Assembly: GCF_036010665.1 (NCBI RefSeq)
Contig: NZ_CP108581.1
Location: 4,197,501-4,261,500 of the forward strand
Source of the DNA: Microbispora sp. NBC_01189
GTDB taxonomy: Bacteria > Actinomycetota > Actinomycetes > Streptosporangiales > Streptosporangiaceae
Reading direction: 5' to 3'
DNA length: 64,000 nt
Every line of letters begins with the position of its first letter. Positions within the stretch are counted from its first letter, which is position 1. Below, one piece after another: positions 1 through 8,500 of the stretch. The notes under the pieces are model-generated. The model saw nothing but the letters and a program-made list of their open reading frames with translations. It did no database searches and was not told where the DNA came from. The position numbers were made by a program, and so were the translations under genes.

Positions 1-181
1 GGACGATGGTCGCGGCTTCGACCCTGCTGCCGCTTTTCCAGGACATATGGGACTTGGAACCATGCGGGAGCGGGCGGCACGCATGGGTGCCGACCTGCGT
101 ATTGTGAGCGCGGCCGGTGCCGGCACCAGCGTCATGGTCACCGCGCCGATCACGAAGCAGATGGAGACAACCAGCCGGTGA
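1..181 (+). CDS. Histidine kinase, C-terminal fragment (cut by window edge)
   Basis: The open frame begins at base 2 and gives 59 residues ending in TGA at 179-181. It starts with DDGRGFD (the G1 box of a HATPase_c domain) and continues with GHMGLGTMRERA, the G2 box typical of NarL-type sensor kinases, then a last strand before a short tail. Only the end of the ATP-binding domain is in the window, so sensor type and membrane topology are unknown. Its stop overlaps the GTG of the next response regulator by 4 nt (GTGA), so the two are very probably a co-translated two-component pair. Confidence 0.85.
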   Translation, partial: DDGRGFDPAAAFPGHMGLGTMRERAARMGADLRIVSAAGAGTSVMVTAPITKQMETTSR

Positions 182-843
182 GCACCGCAGAGAGCACGAT
201 CAAGGTGTTTCTGGTCGACGACCACCGCGTCGTTCGTACGGGCATGCGGGCCTTCCTGAACATGCTCGACGACATGGAGGTGGTCGGTGAGGCAGGAACG
301 GGAAAGGAAGCGCTCGACCGCCTGGCGGTTCTCGACCGTTCCGGCGAGCTTCCCGATGTCGTCCTGATGGACCTGATGATGCCCGTCATGGACGGCATAG
401 AGGCGACCCGAGAGCTCAAGGTCAGGTTTCCCGCCGTCGAGGTCGTGGCGGTGACCAGCTTCGTGGAGGAGAGAAAGGTCCGTGCCGCCCTGGAGGCGGG
501 AGCCGCCGGCTACCTGCTCAAGGACACCGACGCGGACGAAGTGGGGCGGGCCCTTCGTGCCGCGGTCCGCGGCGAGGTGCACCTCGACCCGGCTGCCGCT
601 CGTCAGTTGACGGCTGCGATGCGAGCACCCGCGACGGCCGCGACGAGCTTGACACCACGCGAACGAGAAGTTCTGGCCCTCATCGCCGACGGCCGGTCCA
701 ACCGGGAGATCGCTTCGGCTCTGTCGGTCAGCGAACGCACGGCACGTACCCATGTCAGCAACATCCTTGCGAAGCTGGACCTGTCCTCCCGCACCCAGGC
801 GGCCTTGTGGGCGACCCGGGAGGGCATCACTCCGTCCGGATGA
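178..843 (+). CDS. NarL/LuxR-family response regulator
   Basis: DNA-binding response regulator of about 221 residues. The receiver occupies roughly residues 9-125, with the acidic pair D14/D15, phospho-acceptor D65 in VLMDLMMP, switch T93 and K115 in GYLLKD. A LuxR-type helix-turn-helix follows from about residue 158 ([15 protein letters not shown], then SNREIA and TARTHVSNILAKL). All phosphorylation residues are present. The GTG start overlaps the stop of the upstream kinase, which should be its cognate partner. The receiver resembles the LiaR/VraR branch, but the target genes cannot be read from the sequence. Confidence 0.93.
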   Translation: MSTAESTIKVFLVDDHRVVRTGMRAFLNMLDDMEVVGEAGTGKEALDRLAVLDRSGELPDVVLMDLMMPVMDGIEATRELKVRFPAVEVVAVTSFVEERKVRAALEAGAAGYLLKDTDADEVGRALRAAVRGEVHLDPAAARQLTAAMRAPATAATSLTPREREVLALIADGRSNREIASALSVSERTARTHVSNILAKLDLSSRTQAALWATREGITPSG

Positions 844-990
844 GCCCCTGTCGTGCTCTACGTCATTCCGCCGATGAGAGCCGGTACCAACCGCCGAATC
901 GGCAACAGTCCTTCGAACGAGGTTCTCCGCCCCGTAACCGTGCAGACTTGCGTCTGTGACGCGCGCCGCCGGCTGTGGAGGGAGAGTCGC

Positions 991-1371
991 CTGTCCACCA
1001 CACCGGCCGAAACGCCGCAGCCATTGAATCTGCTGGTCGTCGACCCTGACCGCCGGGTTCGGCATGCCCTGGCGATCTTCCTTGACGCCCTGCCGCACGT
1101 CACCGTCGCGGCCGCCTGCGCGACCGGGGCCGAGGCCGAGGCACTTGCCGCGCGGTTGCGGCCTGACGCCTGCCTGATCGACCTCCACTTGCCGACCATC
1201 GAGGAGGGACTGGCCACCGCCTCCGCCCTCGCCGCCCTCGGCACGAGGGTGATCGCGGTGTGTACCGATGTCACCGTTGAGGCCGCCGCCATAACGGCCG
1301 GTGCCGCGGCCTTTCTCGGAAAGGACCGGGCCGCCGAGGCACTGCCCTCGCTCCTCGACGCCCAGCGGTGA
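991..1371 (+). CDS. Stand-alone receiver-domain protein
   Basis: A receiver (CheY-like) domain with no output domain follows the response regulator. The acidic pocket is D-P-D in LLVVDPD, the phospho-acceptor Asp is in CLIDLHLP, the switch Thr in VCTDV and the Lys in FLGKD, so phosphorylation looks possible. The start is uncertain. A strong GGAGGGAGAG lies just before an in-frame CTG at 991 (126 residues), while upstream in-frame GTGs at 940 and 853 would add sequence with no recognisable domain. It may modulate or drain phosphate from the two-component pair just upstream; that is inference from position. The end overlaps the next small frame by GTGA. Confidence 0.65.
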   Translation: MSTTPAETPQPLNLLVVDPDRRVRHALAIFLDALPHVTVAAACATGAEAEALAARLRPDACLIDLHLPTIEEGLATASALAALGTRVIAVCTDVTVEAAAITAGAAAFLGKDRAAEALPSLLDAQR

Positions 1372-1502
1372 ATCGTTCGGTGCCGGAGGTGCGGCGCCGG
1401 GTTCTGGGCGAGGAACACCCGAACACTCTCGCCACCCGGGGCGTCCTCGCGATCGTGGTGCGCAGGCTGGGACGGCCGGACGAGGCCGAGGCGCTCTCGT
1501 AG
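1368..1502 (+). pseudogene. Remnant of a TPR (kinesin-light-chain-type) protein
   Basis: A 44-codon frame starting at GTG 1368, overlapping the previous stop, reads RRVLGEEHPNTLATRGVLA then LGRPDEAEAL. This matches the consensus of the tetratricopeptide units found in actinobacterial NB-ARC/TPR proteins (LG-x-HP-x-TL-x-TR-x-NLA...LGR-x-x-EAE). Only about one repeat remains before a TAG at 1500-1502, with no N-terminal ATPase module nearby. I read it as the tail end of a lost gene. Translation as a tiny coupled protein is formally possible because of the GTGA overlap. Confidence 0.6.
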
Positions 1503-1548
1503 AGCGCCGATACGCGAGGGCGCGGGGTCCGTTACAGTCCTTGTCACC

Positions 1549-2688
1549 ATGACGATCACGGCACAGGACCTCAATCGCGCCACGCTCGCCCGGCAACTGC
1601 TGCTGCGGCGGGAGCCGGTCGGCGTCGTCGACGCGGTCCGGCGCGTGGTCGCGCTCCAGGCCCAGCAGCCCGCCTCGCCGTACATCGCGTTGTGGAACCG
1701 GCTCGCCGCCTTCGACCCGGCCGACCTCGACGTCGCCTTCGCCGGTCGGGCGCTGGTCAAGGCGACATTGATGCGGATCACGCTGCACGTGGTGCACGCC
1801 GACGATCATCTGCCCATGCACACCGCCATGCAGCCGACGCTGCGCGGCGCGAGGCTCGGCGACCGCCGCTTCACGGAGAGCGGTCTCGAGGCCGCCGACG
1901 CCGACGCCCTCCTTTCCGACCTGCTGGAGTTCGCTGACCGGCCGCGCACCAACGCCGAGATCCAGGGCTGGCTCGCCGAACGGCTCGCGGTCCCGCCGCA
2001 GGGCGTGTGGTGGGCGGTACGGTCGTTCGCGCCGCTGCGGCATGTCCCGATGGGCGGGCCGTGGTCGTTCGGCCCCCGGCCGTCGTACGTCGCGTCGGGG
2101 ACGCCGCCGACGCCGTACGACAGGGACCTGTCCGACAAGTACCTGCAGACGTTGGTCCACCGCTACCTGGAGGGATTCGGGCCCGCGTCCGTGGCGGACG
2201 TGGCGCAGTTCGCCCTGGTGCAGCGGTCCAGGGTCCGGGAGGCGCTGGGCGCGCTCTCCGCCGTACTGGAGCGACTGGAGGGGCCCGGCGGCGCGGAACT
2301 CTACGACGTGCCGGGCGCGCCGCGGCCCGCCGCCGGCACCCCCGCCCCTCCCCGGCTGATGGCCATGTGGGACAGCGTCCTGCTGGCGTACGCGGACCGG
2401 AGCCGGGTCCTCCCACCGGACTACCGCAGGCTCGTGATCCGGGCGAACGGTGACGTGCTGCCGACGCTCCTGGTCGACGGGTATGTCGCCGGTGTGTGGC
2501 GCCAGGTCGAGGGCGGAATCGAGGCGACCGCCTTCCACCCGTTGCCGGCCGGGGCGTGGGAGGGGCTCGCGGAGGAGGCCCGGGCGCTGGTGGCGCTCCT
2601 GGCCGGCCGCGACCACCGGCTCTACCGCGCTTACGACCGCTGGTGGGCCGACCTGCCCGCCGCCGAGGTGCGAGTCCTCCCCGGCTGA
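1549..2688 (+). CDS. Winged-helix DNA-binding protein, AlkZ/YcaQ-like (HTH_42)
   Basis: This 379-residue protein matches the HTH_42 family (formerly DUF1006), which contains the DNA glycosylases AlkZ and YcaQ. These unhook alkylated bases or interstrand crosslinks. The N-terminus has the family pattern VVALQAQQPASPY, with Q37-A38-Q39 in the place of the catalytic Q-x-Q motif of AlkZ. Length is usual for the family. The ATG at 1549 fits the conserved N-terminal helix. No crosslinking-antibiotic cluster is visible nearby, so a general repair role is more likely than self-resistance. A non-enzymatic DNA-binding role cannot be excluded. Confidence 0.8.
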   Translation: MTITAQDLNRATLARQLLLRREPVGVVDAVRRVVALQAQQPASPYIALWNRLAAFDPADLDVAFAGRALVKATLMRITLHVVHADDHLPMHTAMQPTLRGARLGDRRFTESGLEAADADALLSDLLEFADRPRTNAEIQGWLAERLAVPPQGVWWAVRSFAPLRHVPMGGPWSFGPRPSYVASGTPPTPYDRDLSDKYLQTLVHRYLEGFGPASVADVAQFALVQRSRVREALGALSAVLERLEGPGGAELYDVPGAPRPAAGTPAPPRLMAMWDSVLLAYADRSRVLPPDYRRLVIRANGDVLPTLLVDGYVAGVWRQVEGGIEATAFHPLPAGAWEGLAEEARALVALLAGRDHRLYRAYDRWWADLPAAEVRVLPG

Positions 2689-2743
2689 GCGATCTCTTGC
2701 CGTCTGCCCCCGAACATCCGTGACGGTGTGCGAAGATGCCGGA

Positions 2744-3691
2744 ATGCCGTACCGGGTACTCCTGGCCGCGGTCGTGACCGCCGCCCCCCTCACGATCACT
2801 CCTCATGCCGAGGCAGCGGCGGCCAAGCCGGTCATCCGCTATGCCGGGCTCAGCTCCTGCCTCCAGAGCGACGGCGGCCGGCACGCGTGCGGCCCGTTGA
2901 AGCTGTGGCTGAGCGACGGCCGGGTCGTCCCGCTCCCGGGCGCGCGCAGGACGGTGGGCGACGACGAGTACGTGGCCGCCGCCGTGGTCGCGGTCTCCCA
3001 GGACGGCGCCCGGGCGGCGTACTTCAGCGGCAAGGACGGCGTGCTCACGATCTGGACGGCCGCCACCGGCCGGGCGCGCGAGATCCCCAAGGTGACGTGG
3101 CCGGACGACCTCCAGATGAACGCGCTGACCCTTTCCCCGGGCGGCCGGTACGTCAGCATGCTCGGCGTCGACGCCTCCGAACGGGAGGTCGACCGGGTCG
3201 CCGACACCACCACCGGGAAGGTCTTCACGCTGCCCAGGGGATACCAGGCCTGGGACTTCGGCCCCGACGGCAGACGGATGATGGCGGGCAACAACCGTAC
3301 GGCGGTGCTCTACGCGACCGGCACGTGGTCGGTGAAGCTGCGGCGATCGGTCTACATGCGCGGCGACCTCGGCCCCGACGGCGTCACCGTGGCCGGCACC
3401 AAGTGGACGAAGACCGGTAAGACCGTCCGGAACATGGTCGTCACCCGCAACCTCGCCACCGGAAAGAAGAGCACGATCCCCATCCGGCTCCGTACGGGGG
3501 AGAGCCCGCTGCGGACGCGCTGGGACAAGGCCGGCCACATCGACGTCCTGACCCGCTCCGACCGCCGGGTCGGCGGGGAGGAGCGCAGGCTCCACACCTG
3601 GTATCGGCTGAACCGCGCGACGCACAAGCTGAAGCGGATCGACTCCTTCGTGATCCCGCCCTCCGTGGGAGGCTACGTTCTCCCCACCTGA
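2744..3691 (+). CDS. Secreted beta-propeller-like protein
   Basis: From ATG 2744 the product is 315 residues. Residues 1 to about 24 form a signal peptide: a short basic start, a hydrophobic stretch, and an AEA-type cleavage region before AAAKP. The mature part carries repeated units of the kind found in WD40/TolB-like propellers, such as SQDGARAAYFSG, SPGGRYVSMLG and GPDGRRMMAGN. An in-frame GTG at 2726 is an alternative start but would add polar residues before the signal peptide. No catalytic motif was seen. It probably acts outside the membrane; substrate or partner is unknown. Its position after an unrelated repair-type gene gives no functional hint. Confidence 0.7.
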   Translation: MPYRVLLAAVVTAAPLTITPHAEAAAAKPVIRYAGLSSCLQSDGGRHACGPLKLWLSDGRVVPLPGARRTVGDDEYVAAAVVAVSQDGARAAYFSGKDGVLTIWTAATGRAREIPKVTWPDDLQMNALTLSPGGRYVSMLGVDASEREVDRVADTTTGKVFTLPRGYQAWDFGPDGRRMMAGNNRTAVLYATGTWSVKLRRSVYMRGDLGPDGVTVAGTKWTKTGKTVRNMVVTRNLATGKKSTIPIRLRTGESPLRTRWDKAGHIDVLTRSDRRVGGEERRLHTWYRLNRATHKLKRIDSFVIPPSVGGYVLPT

Positions 3692-3701
3692 CCGCCTCCA
3701 A

Positions 3702-3717
3702 CGGAACCGTAGTTCCG
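3702..3717. repeat. Perfect inverted repeat CGGAAC-N4-GTTCCG
   Basis: CGGAAC at 3702-3707 and GTTCCG at 3712-3717 form a symmetrical 6-4-6 site just after the stop of the secreted protein, with a further GGGAACCATAC immediately downstream. It could be an operator left over from the degraded gene that follows, or a weak terminator. There is no run of T after it. Confidence 0.4.
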
Positions 3718-3790
3718 GGAACCATACTCCTGTAATGGCGCTCGACCGGCCGTTCTGCGCTGCGGGGACGAGCCGGGCCGAACTGGTCGT

Positions 3791-4042
3791 CCAGCCGTTG
3801 CGGCGAACGGCGGCATCGCGAGCTACATCGGACGCAGGTCCGATCAGATCACGCACCCTCTCAACGTGCTGGAAGACTGCGCGCTGGTTCGCGACCTCGT
3901 CGCCGCCAAGGGGTACGACACCCGCGCCACGACCCTGGCCTGCTACGGCGGTGCGGGGTTCACTGAGGAGTTGCGGGCCTCGGCCGCGTCCGACGCGAGC
4001 CTTCGGCTGGTCGGCCTCGACGAGATCTACGGCATCGGCTGA
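3791..4042 (+). pseudogene. Degraded AAA ATPase (ATPase + DUF234 type), C-terminal pieces
   Basis: One frame reads AVAANGGIASYIGRRSDQ then THPLNVLEDCALV, which is the winged-helix segment of archaeal-type AAA ATPases (NGGI-x-SYLGR-x-HPLNVLE). It then jumps without a linker to GYDTRATTLACYGGAGFTEE and LRLVGLDEIYGIG before TGA, the usual last 40-50 residues of the same family. The ATPase core is absent and the region between the two matching blocks is missing, so this is a gene remnant with an internal deletion. The frame is open upstream to about 3730 but that part is not recognisable. It is not expected to encode a working protein. Confidence 0.6.
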
Positions 4043-4314
4043 CGGCGATCGGTGCCCGCGCAGGGTCGTGAACGATCGGTCGCAGGCCCGGGGAATCGGC
4101 GCTCCCGCATGCCCCGGTGGCCGCACAGTCCTCGCTGATGACAATAAGAACGGGCAATCCACACCGGAGCATTGCCGGGTCATACGGTGGCTTTGCCCGC
4201 GATGCCGCATCGTTGAGGGTGCTCAGCGGTTCTCAATCCATTCCAATCCGGACAGACGGCTCTCGTGACCTGCCCTGTCCGGCGACCGGCGCGTGCTCCA
4301 CGGGCTCCCCGGGC

Positions 4315-5553
4315 GTGAGCCGTACGGCCCGGCACTTTCCGCGTCTCGTACGGGCGCTCCGCTGGCCGGCCGCGCTCGCGGCGGGAGGCCTCGCGGCCGA
4401 ACTGGTGGGGCAGCGGATCCCCGCGCCGCACCTGCTCGTGCCGATGGCGCTGGGCCTCTGCCTGGCCCTCGCCGGGGTGATGCCCGACAAGGCGCCGAGG
4501 TGGGCGAACCGGGTGGCCCAGGCGCTCCTCGGGGTCCTGCTGGGCACGCACCTGAACCCGCACGCCCTGGCGGAGTCCGCGGGTGCCGTGATGCCGCTCA
4601 CCACCGTCACGGGAGCCGCCGTCGTCATGGGCGTAGGCGCCGCGGCGATCCTCGCCCGCCGCGCCGGAGTCGACCGGGCGAGCGCGACCCTGGGCATGGT
4701 GGCGGGAGGTTCCACCGCCGTGGTCGCCTCCGCCGAGGACCTCGGCGCGGACACCCGGCTCGTCGCGTTCATGCAGTACTTACGGGTCGGCCTGGTCGCG
4801 GCCACCGCTCCCGTGGTCATCGACTGGATGGCCGGAGGTACGAGCGCGCGAGAGGCGCCGGTCACCGCCCGTGAGTGGGGACGGCTCGTCACGGGCGACC
4901 ATCAGGGGGCGGGGATCCTGGTGCTGGTGGTCACAGCGGTCCTCGGCGTGTTCCTGGGCACGAGGACGCGGCTGCCGTGCCCGGCGCTGCTCGGCCCGAT
5001 GCTCCTCACCGCTCTGGGCACGGCGCTGGTCCCCCTGACCGGCACGCTGACGGAGATCGTCCCGGTGGACGCGCCGCCGGCGTACGCCCCGGCGGGCGCG
5101 CTGAGAACGGTCCTGTTCACCCTGGTCGGCCTCGACGTGGGCCTGCGTTTCACCCGGCACACGCTGCGCCGGGTGAGGTCGCTGCTGCCGATGCTCCTCG
5201 CGCTGACGGCGGTGGTGAGCGGGGGATGCGCCGTGCTGGCGGCGGGACTGGCGCGGGTCCTGGACATCCCGTTCTCCGACGCCTATCTGGCCACCACGCC
5301 CGGCGGGATCAACGCCGTGATGACCACCGCCGTCGTCACCGACGCCGACGTGTCCCTGATCTCCGGCGTGCAGAGCCTCAGGCTTTTCATGATGGCGCTG
5401 CTCGCGCCGCTGCTGGTCCGGTTCGCCCTCTTCGTGATCCGCAGCCCCGCGCGCTCTCCCTGCCGTCCCAGCCCGGCCACCTTGGCGGAGGATGCGCCGG
5501 CTGGCGAACTGCGATCACTCAGCGGGGAAAAGCGGGCCCCGGCCCGTATCTGA
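4315..5553 (+). CDS. AbrB-family polytopic membrane protein (COG3180)
   Basis: A hydrophobic protein with the duplicated membrane domain that databases call AbrB (often mislabelled ammonia monooxygenase). Each half is a group of helices, with small-residue motifs such as LGMVAGGSTAV in the first half and ATTPGGINAVMTTA in the second. GTG 4315 gives 412 residues; earlier in-frame starts add a polar, low-similarity stretch. The family's physiological substrate is not established. The 3' end overlaps the end of the convergent gene at 5519-6835 by 35 nt. About 270 nt upstream (4043-4314) hold no gene I can recognise. Confidence 0.75.
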   Translation: MSRTARHFPRLVRALRWPAALAAGGLAAELVGQRIPAPHLLVPMALGLCLALAGVMPDKAPRWANRVAQALLGVLLGTHLNPHALAESAGAVMPLTTVTGAAVVMGVGAAAILARRAGVDRASATLGMVAGGSTAVVASAEDLGADTRLVAFMQYLRVGLVAATAPVVIDWMAGGTSAREAPVTAREWGRLVTGDHQGAGILVLVVTAVLGVFLGTRTRLPCPALLGPMLLTALGTALVPLTGTLTEIVPVDAPPAYAPAGALRTVLFTLVGLDVGLRFTRHTLRRVRSLLPMLLALTAVVSGGCAVLAAGLARVLDIPFSDAYLATTPGGINAVMTTAVVTDADVSLISGVQSLRLFMMALLAPLLVRFALFVIRSPARSPCRPSPATLAEDAPAGELRSLSGEKRAPARI

Positions 5554-6835
5554 CCCCGGTACCGCCACGCGCGTCTCCGATCTTCTCCAGGATCCGGCGT
5601 GCGCGCAGGTCGCCGAGCATGTCGCGCGCGGCGTACACCTGGATATCGAAGAGGCGCTGGATGGTGCGGTTCGTCACGAAGCCGTACTCGCGAACGTGAT
5701 CGATCACTTTCTGATCCGTGCCGTCCACGCCCCGGCGCCGGTAGGCGACCGCCCGCGACATCGCGGCCACCGTTTCGGCCCGCAGGCGATAAGTGGGGAA
5801 CGGTTTCCTGACCGTGCGTCTGGTCGGCTCCAGCAGGGCGAGCTCCTCCGCCATGCGCGAGAGCACTTCCTGGGCTTCCGCCGGAGGGCGCTGGATGACG
5901 GCGGCGAGCCGGAGCGCGTCGACCGTGCTGGTGCCGCGCAGATGCGACAGCGTCAGCAGAACGTTGACGTCGCGCCCTGCCTTCGCCGGCAACTCCCCGA
6001 CGAATCGGACGAAGGCGTCGTTTCCGAGGCCGCCCGGAAGTGTCGCGCGTACGAAGGTGCCGTTGTCCTCGATGGCCGGGGGTTCCTTACCCACGCGAAG
6101 CATCTCCCGGTAGGCCCGGTCGATGCCCTGCCCGGTGCGCTCGGCGAGTTGCAGTGTGGAGATCGCCTCGGTCAGGAGCCGGTTACGAGGCGTCGAGGGA
6201 TGCGTGAGGATGTTGTCCGGCGTGACCCCCGCGACCAGCCCGCCCGGGCTCGTGATGACGAGCCGTTCGGGAGAGTGCTCGATGTCCACCGTGCCGCCGG
6301 TCTCGAGCGACCGGTGGATGAACGCGTTCACGATCAGTTCGCGTACGGCGTCCTGGGGATAGTCGGTGAGCTGCAGTTGCACACCGCCGGAGATGGTCAA
6401 AGGGTGGATCTCCCGCCGCGTGGCCACCGCATCCGCCATGGCGTCGATCGCGGCGAGCAGAGGCTTGGTCCCTCTGGCCCTGCCCGTCGCCTCGCTGCCC
6501 AGGCTCGGGCGGAACTGGTACGAATACCCGTAGCTCGGCACGACGGTGCGCAGCACCCGCTCGTCGGCCAGCAGGAGAACCCCGGCGTTGGTGACACCAC
6601 CGTCCGGAGCGACGAGCCGCAGCGCTTCGAGCATCGCGCGGTCGGAGAGTTCGGCGATGTGATCGCGGCCGGCCGCCACCAGCAGATCACGGAGACGGGC
6701 GATCTCGACGGCGCTCAGGTCGTCGAGCCCTGCGCCGGACGTCTCGGCGGACCAGTCGATCTGGCCTCGCGCGATGCCCGCCGGCACGCCTGCGCCGAGG
6801 CTGCCGAGCACGGCGTTCAGCGCCTCCGGTTCCAT
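5519..6835 (-). CDS. ATP-binding transcriptional-regulator-like protein (COG2865 type), lacking the N-terminal AlbA_2 domain
   Basis: The 438-residue product matches the latter two thirds of Schlafen/AlbA_2-type regulators (COG2865). A segment around DGGVTNAGVLLLAD is followed by an ATPase-like HATPase_c_4 region with ELIVNAFIHRS (N box) and ERTGQGIDRAYREM (G box), then a winged-helix C-terminus around DGTDQKVIDHVREYGFVTN. Family members usually begin with an AlbA_2 DNA-binding domain, which is missing; only 111 nt separate this start from the end of the next gene. It is therefore either N-terminally truncated or a short family form. The GC-rich reading frame shows no internal stop. Its 3' end overlaps the convergent AbrB-type gene. 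Confidence 0.65.
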   Translation of the reverse strand: MEPEALNAVLGSLGAGVPAGIARGQIDWSAETSGAGLDDLSAVEIARLRDLLVAAGRDHIAELSDRAMLEALRLVAPDGGVTNAGVLLLADERVLRTVVPSYGYSYQFRPSLGSEATGRARGTKPLLAAIDAMADAVATRREIHPLTISGGVQLQLTDYPQDAVRELIVNAFIHRSLETGGTVDIEHSPERLVITSPGGLVAGVTPDNILTHPSTPRNRLLTEAISTLQLAERTGQGIDRAYREMLRVGKEPPAIEDNGTFVRATLPGGLGNDAFVRFVGELPAKAGRDVNVLLTLSHLRGTSTVDALRLAAVIQRPPAEAQEVLSRMAEELALLEPTRRTVRKPFPTYRLRAETVAAMSRAVAYRRRGVDGTDQKVIDHVREYGFVTNRTIQRLFDIQVYAARDMLGDLRARRILEKIGDARGGTGVRYGPGPAFPR

Positions 6836-6946
6836 GCGCTGACGCTAACCGAGAGCGCGTCGGTTCCGGGCGCTTTCTCATTCGGCCCTCAGTGATCTCG
6901 GCAGGGGGCGGTGGTCCGGGCCGTGTCGGGCTGACCTGGCCGGGGG

Positions 6947-8458
6947 TTACTTCTTGCAGATGTTCTGGGTCGCGGTGCGGGCCGAGGGGGTCGCCACGGG
7001 CGCGGAGGCGGGGGAACCCGTGGCGGACGCCGTGGGGGCCGCGGTCACGGTCACCTTCTTCACGTCGTGGTTCTTCTGGCCCACGACCACCTCGATGCCG
7101 GTCACGTCCGGCTGCTCGCGCAGTTCGGCGCCCGGGATGGCGGCGGCCACCGTACGGGCCGAGTCCTCGCGGCCGGACGGGTAGCGGACGACCGTGTTCG
7201 CGAAGTCGCGCCGGGCCGTGTCGCCGGGGGCCGACGGCACCATGAACCCCGCCTCGACGAGCTTGGTCTTCGTGGCCGCGCCGAGGCCGGTGACGAGCGT
7301 GCCGTTGAGCACCTTGACCGAGATCCGCGCGGGCGGGATGGTGAGCGCCCCCGGCGATGCGCTGGCCGAAGGGCTGCCCGAGGGAGACGCCGACGGCTTC
7401 GCGGACGCGGACGCCTTCGCCGGCGGCTCCACGAGGGGCTGGTCGGCGTCGAGTCGCCGGAACAGCTCACGGGCGGCCGGCTTGTCCCACAGCACCGCCG
7501 ACTCGCCCGTGGGCGAGCGGTAGTTCACGTCGGCCAGCGGCACGGTCGCGAACGACACGTCGTCGGTCGAGACGTCCCTGAACTGGCTGACCATGCCGAG
7601 CAGATCCTTCTGCAGGGCGGGGTCCACCGTGATCGTCCTGAACGTGGAGTCGAGGAACCCCGCGAGCTTGGCCGGGTTGGCGAGTGTGCCGCCGCTCAGC
7701 GCCTTGTCGAGCAGCGCCGAGATGACCTGCTGCTGCCGGTCGATGCGGTCGAGGTCGGACCGGGCCGTGGCCCTGGTGCGGGCGTACGCGAGCGCGTTGA
7801 CCCCGTCCAGGGTGTACGTCCCCGGTCGCAGGTCGAGCTTCGTCTTGGGGTCGTCGATGGCCACCGGCGTGCAGACGGTGACGCCGCCGAGCGACTCCAC
7901 CACGCCGATGAACCCGAGCACGTTCACCTCGACGTAGTTGTTGATGCGCAGCCCGGTCACCTGCTCCACCGTCTTGACGGTCAGCTTCGGCCCGCCGAAC
8001 TGGTACGCCGCGTTGATCTTGTGGTCGCCCTTGCCGGGGATCGTCGTCCAGGTGTCCCTCGGCAGGCTGACGACGGTGACCCTGCTGTGGTCCTCCGACA
8101 GGTGGAGCACCATCATCGTGTCGGTGCGCTCGCCGACGTCGCGGCCGAGGTGGAGCTGGACCTGCTGGCGCCTGCTCAGGTCGTCACGCTTGTCCACGCC
8201 GACGAGCAGGATGTTCTTCGCGCCCCGTGACGACTCGCTCGTGCCCGCGTCCACGGACTGGATGCGGCCGGAGGCGAAGTTGGGCACCGTCCACAGCACA
8301 CCCGAGCCGACCAGCACGATCCCGGAGAGCGTGCCCGAGATGACCAGGGATCGGAGGTTGCTCCCACGACGGCGGGCGCGCTGGGTCGTCAGCCGCACTC
8401 CGCCGTACCCGTCGCCCCCGATACGGACGCCGGAGTCCTCCTGATCCTCGCCGGGCAT
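6947..8458 (-). CDS. LytR-CpsA-Psr (LCP) family glycopolymer ligase with LytR_C domain
   Basis: LCP enzymes transfer lipid-linked glycopolymers (teichoic acids, arabinogalactan) to peptidoglycan outside the membrane. This 503-residue copy has a short cytoplasmic N-terminus, one membrane segment near residues 30-50, the LCP core (NILLVGVDKRDD, GERTDTMMVLHLS, VSLPRDTW, KINAAYQFGG, NYVEVNVLGF) and, after a Ser/Ala/Pro linker near residue 350, a LytR_C domain (ISVKVLNGT...). The core Arg and Asp residues used for pyrophosphate and metal binding are present. The ATG at 8458 has a clear GGAGG seven bases upstream. It is divergent from the GT2 at 8501, so promoters for both must lie in the short gap. 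Confidence 0.92.
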   Translation of the reverse strand: MPGEDQEDSGVRIGGDGYGGVRLTTQRARRRGSNLRSLVISGTLSGIVLVGSGVLWTVPNFASGRIQSVDAGTSESSRGAKNILLVGVDKRDDLSRRQQVQLHLGRDVGERTDTMMVLHLSEDHSRVTVVSLPRDTWTTIPGKGDHKINAAYQFGGPKLTVKTVEQVTGLRINNYVEVNVLGFIGVVESLGGVTVCTPVAIDDPKTKLDLRPGTYTLDGVNALAYARTRATARSDLDRIDRQQQVISALLDKALSGGTLANPAKLAGFLDSTFRTITVDPALQKDLLGMVSQFRDVSTDDVSFATVPLADVNYRSPTGESAVLWDKPAARELFRRLDADQPLVEPPAKASASAKPSASPSGSPSASASPGALTIPPARISVKVLNGTLVTGLGAATKTKLVEAGFMVPSAPGDTARRDFANTVVRYPSGREDSARTVAAAIPGAELREQPDVTGIEVVVGQKNHDVKKVTVTAAPTASATGSPASAPVATPSARTATQNICKK

Positions 8459-8500
8459 TCCCGTCCTCCGGTTGCCGTCTCCACCCCTCCGTACAGTAGC

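Noticed and set aside
1871-4210. A minus-strand frame of nearly 780 codons across 1.9-4.2 kb
   Set aside because: It spans two supported plus-strand genes and a pseudogene, and its translation is low-complexity Arg/Pro/Gly typical of antisense frames in high-GC DNA.
4315-5553. Annotation as an ammonia monooxygenase
   Set aside because: That label is a known database error for the AbrB-type membrane family; no copper or catalytic residues of a monooxygenase are visible.
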